Positions 5,681-7,712 of a DNA stretch of 7,712 bases are shown one piece after another (position 1 is the stretch's first letter; every line of letters begins with the position of its first letter). A program made the position numbers and the translations under genes. Source of the DNA: JALZHR01 sp036389695 (GTDB lineage Bacteria; Acidobacteriota; Blastocatellia; Pyrinomonadales; Pyrinomonadaceae); NCBI GenBank assembly GCA_036389695.1, contig DASVWG010000230.1, forward strand, positions 1 to 7,712, read 5' to 3'. Below the pieces are notes generated by a model. The model was not told the DNA's origin and ran no database searches. It saw only the letters and a list, made by a program, of their open reading frames with translations.

Positions 5681-6730
5681 TTAATCCGGTTTGCCCGCGC
5701 CGACGACGCCTTCGCCGTTTTTCGCATTTTGCTCGATATGCGGTTTTTCCGGCGAGATGCGGATGCAGGCGGCGAAATGTTTCGGCTTAATCTCAGCCAG
5801 CAGCGGCTCGATTTTTTTACATTCGTCGATGGCATACGGGCAGCGCGTGTGGAAACGGCAGCCGCGCGGCGGATTTATCGGCGAAGGCACGTCGCCCGTT
5901 AAGATAATGCGCTCGCGCTTGGCTTCGATTTTCGGGTCGGGAACGGGAACGGCGGAAATCAGCGCAATCGTATACGGCATCAGAGGCTCGCGATAAACTT
6001 CCTTCGCGTCGCCGAGCTCGACGATTTTGCCGAGATACATCACGGCAACTCTATCGGCGACGTGGCGAATCGCCCTTAAGTCGTGCGAGATGAAAAGATA
6101 CGTCAAATCTTTTTCTTTCTGCAGGCTTTCCATCAGATTCATAATCTGCGCCTGAATCGAAACGTCGAGCGCGGAAATCGGCTCGTCCGCGACGATAAAT
6201 TCCGGGTCGACCGCCAGCGCGCGGGCGATGCCGATTCTCTGGCGCTGACCGCCGGAAAATTCGTGCGGATAGCGTTTGATAAAGCGACGGCTCAAGCCCA
6301 CGGTTTCCATCAATTCCTGCACTTTTTCATCGACCGAGCGTCCGCGGCTTAAACCGAAAGTGCGAATCGGCTCGCCGATAATCTGCCCGACCGTCATCCG
6401 CGGATTTAAACTGGCATACGGGTCTTGAAAAATCATCTGCAGATTTTTGCGCTGGTCGCGCATCTGGCTTTGCTTTAAATGCGCCAAATCCTTGCCGTTA
6501 TAAATCACTTTCCCGCCGGTCGGCTCGGTCAGACGCAAAAGCGCTTTGCCGAGCGTGGATTTGCCGCAGCCCGACTCGCCGACCAGTCCGAGAGTCTCGC
6601 CTTTTTTAATGTCCAGCGAAACGCCGTCGACGGCTTTGACGTGCTTTGTTTCCTTGAAAAGCCCGCCGCCGGTTTTGTAATGGACTTTCAAATTCTGGAT
6701 TGAAATTAAATTGTCTCCGTTTTCGTTCAT
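5681..6730 (-). CDS. dppF: Peptide/nickel-type ABC importer ATP-binding protein, DppF/OppF-like
   Basis: 349 aa cytoplasmic ATPase subunit that would drive import of di- or oligopeptides (or a related solute) with the adjacent DppD/OppD-like subunit. Motifs in order: Walker A GESGCGKST (51-59), Q-loop Q102 in FQDPYASLNP, ABC signature SGGQRQ (159-164), Walker B VADEP with E183, D-loop SALD, and switch His216 in ISHD. The C-terminal oligo_HPY region (about 240-325) holds four cysteines, C291-x5-C297-x6-C304-x17-C322, with the spacing seen in the partner subunit. The last 25 residues are a variable tail. The ATG at 6728-6730 fits family alignments, although no Shine-Dalgarno is visible. It follows the DppD-like gene by 17 bases in the same operon. 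Dpp versus Opp assignment is not certain without the binding protein. Confidence 0.93.
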   Translation of the reverse strand: MNENGDNLISIQNLKVHYKTGGGLFKETKHVKAVDGVSLDIKKGETLGLVGESGCGKSTLGKALLRLTEPTGGKVIYNGKDLAHLKQSQMRDQRKNLQMIFQDPYASLNPRMTVGQIIGEPIRTFGLSRGRSVDEKVQELMETVGLSRRFIKRYPHEFSGGQRQRIGIARALAVDPEFIVADEPISALDVSIQAQIMNLMESLQKEKDLTYLFISHDLRAIRHVADRVAVMYLGKIVELGDAKEVYREPLMPYTIALISAVPVPDPKIEAKRERIILTGDVPSPINPPRGCRFHTRCPYAIDECKKIEPLLAEIKPKHFAACIRISPEKPHIEQNAKNGEGVVGAGKPD

Positions 6731-6747
6731 AAATTTTGTTAGCGCTT

Positions 6748-7712
6748 TTATTCGTCAACCTTCATCTGCAAATTAATTTCGGCGGCAGATTTATTTTCGT
6801 TTTCCGTCACCGATTCGGCGTAAACTTCGCGCGCGAAATGACACAGCGAATGGTGATTCTCGTTTATCTGGACAAACGGCGGATATTCGCGATGACAGAT
6901 TTCCTGCGCCCAGTCGCAGCGCGGCGAAAACGGGCAGCCCGGCGGCAGATGCGCGACATCGGGCGGAAGTCCGGGAATCTGGTAAAGCTCGGTTCCGTCT
7001 TCGTGCGCCGGGTCGGGAACGGATTTCAGCAAGCCTTTCGTATAAGGATTCGCCGGCGTCGCAAAAAGCTCGTCGGTCGGCGCCTGCTCGAAAACTTTTC
7101 CGGCATACATCACGATAATTTTATCGGTCATTCCCGCCACGACGCCCAAATCGTGCGTAATCAGAATGACGCTCGTTCCCATTCTCGCTTTCAAATCCTT
7201 GATAAGCTCTAAGATTTGCGCCTGAATCGTCACGTCGAGCGCGGTCGTCGGCTCGTCGGCAATCAAAAGTTCCGGCTCGCACGACAAAGCCATCGCAATC
7301 ATCACTCGCTGGCGCATACCGCCGGAAAATTCGTGCGGGTAGCGGTCGACGCGATTTTCGGCGTCGGGAATGCTGACCATTTTCAGCATTTTTATCGCGT
7401 GCTGGTAAGCCTGTTGTTTCGTGTGTCCGAGATGCAGGCGCGTGACTTCCATCAATTGCGTCGAAATGCGCAGAAACGGGTTGAGCGAGGTCATCGGGTC
7501 TTGAAAAATCATCGCGATGCGCTTGCCGCGAATGCTCCGCACATCGTCAATCGAAAGCCGCCGCACGTCGATGCCGTCAAAAATAATATCGCCGTCCACG
7601 ATTTTTCCCGGCGGCTCGGGAATCAGGCGCATCACCGAAAGATTCGTCACGGATTTCCCGCTTCCCGATTCGCCGACGATGCCCAGAGTTTCGCCTTTTT
7701 TCAGCTCGAACG
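6748..7712 (-). CDS. dppD: Peptide/nickel-type ABC importer ATP-binding protein, DppD/OppD-like (5' end outside window)
   Basis: Partial gene: 320 residues are visible, and its N-terminal part lies beyond the right edge. The frame is open through 7712, so the in-frame GTG at 7648-7650 is the valine after the Walker A motif, not a start. From the edge it reads FELKKGETLGIVGESGSGKS (Walker A), Q-loop FQDPMTSLNP, signature SGGMRQR, Walker B LLIADEP, D-loop TALD and switch ITHD. The C-terminal oligo_HPY segment has GCPFSPRC and two further cysteines (C-x5-C-x6-C-x17-C). In DppD-type subunits of related importers a cysteine set in this region binds an iron-sulfur cluster. It is the first of two ATPase genes, 17 bases before the DppF-like gene. 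Missing permeases and binding protein may lie upstream beyond the edge. Confidence 0.94.
   Translation of the reverse strand, partial: FELKKGETLGIVGESGSGKSVTNLSVMRLIPEPPGKIVDGDIIFDGIDVRRLSIDDVRSIRGKRIAMIFQDPMTSLNPFLRISTQLMEVTRLHLGHTKQQAYQHAIKMLKMVSIPDAENRVDRYPHEFSGGMRQRVMIAMALSCEPELLIADEPTTALDVTIQAQILELIKDLKARMGTSVILITHDLGVVAGMTDKIIVMYAGKVFEQAPTDELFATPANPYTKGLLKSVPDPAHEDGTELYQIPGLPPDVAHLPPGCPFSPRCDWAQEICHREYPPFVQINENHHSLCHFAREVYAESVTENENKSAAEINLQMKVDE

Noticed and set aside
6736..7212. Plus-strand open frame of 158 codons opposite the DppD-like gene
   Set aside because: Antisense shadow. The minus strand has every ABC ATPase motif in order.
7648..7650. GTG as the start of the DppD-like protein
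   Set aside because: The frame is open to the window edge and encodes the Walker A motif just upstream, so this codon is an internal valine.

Overview
The window looks like a chromosomal segment of an environmental Gram-negative-type bacterium. My best guess is Acidobacteriota, of the Blastocatellia/Pyrinomonadaceae kind. That rests on the protein families present, the mixed G+C (GC-rich genes separated by AT-rich spacers) and the many short dispersed repeats in and between genes. It is an inference and could be wrong at phylum level. There are five confident genes, one at the right edge cut by the window, plus one doubtful small ORF. I see no tRNA, rRNA, CRISPR array, transposase or phage gene.

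Left block (1-4613, all on the minus strand, so read right to left): a PocR-GAF-GAF-GGDEF diguanylate cyclase, followed 46 bases downstream by a large protein. That second protein joins a STAND/AAA-like NTPase module with a ruined P-loop to a C-terminal RsbW-type (HATPase_c_2) anti-sigma kinase module. The two genes probably form one signalling operon: the first makes c-di-GMP in response to a small ligand, and the second may control a sigma factor or anti-sigma antagonist. The gap between them holds a perfect 12-bp palindrome that also supplies the cyclase stop codon. The end of the second gene runs into 8-bp and 12-bp tandem repeats.

Middle (4614-5680): a 354-base AT-rich spacer carries divergent control signals, including a well-spaced sigma-54-like element. 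It leads into one plus-strand gene, a PA2169-type four-helix-bundle (DUF2383) protein with a perfect Shine-Dalgarno sequence and a textbook rho-independent terminator. Behind the terminator lies an inverted pair of a 28-bp dispersed repeat. A third copy of that repeat lies inside the coding sequence of the diguanylate cyclase.

Right block (5681-7712, minus strand): the two ATPase subunits of a peptide/nickel-type ABC importer, DppD/OppD-like (5' end beyond the window) and DppF/OppF-like, 17 bases apart in one operon. The permeases and binding protein are not in the window and may lie beyond its right edge.

The most unusual features are (1) the interdomain linker of the cyclase, built almost entirely from short tandem and dispersed repeats that elsewhere are intergenic, and (2) the three-module architecture of the second signalling protein with its inactivated nucleotide-binding loop.
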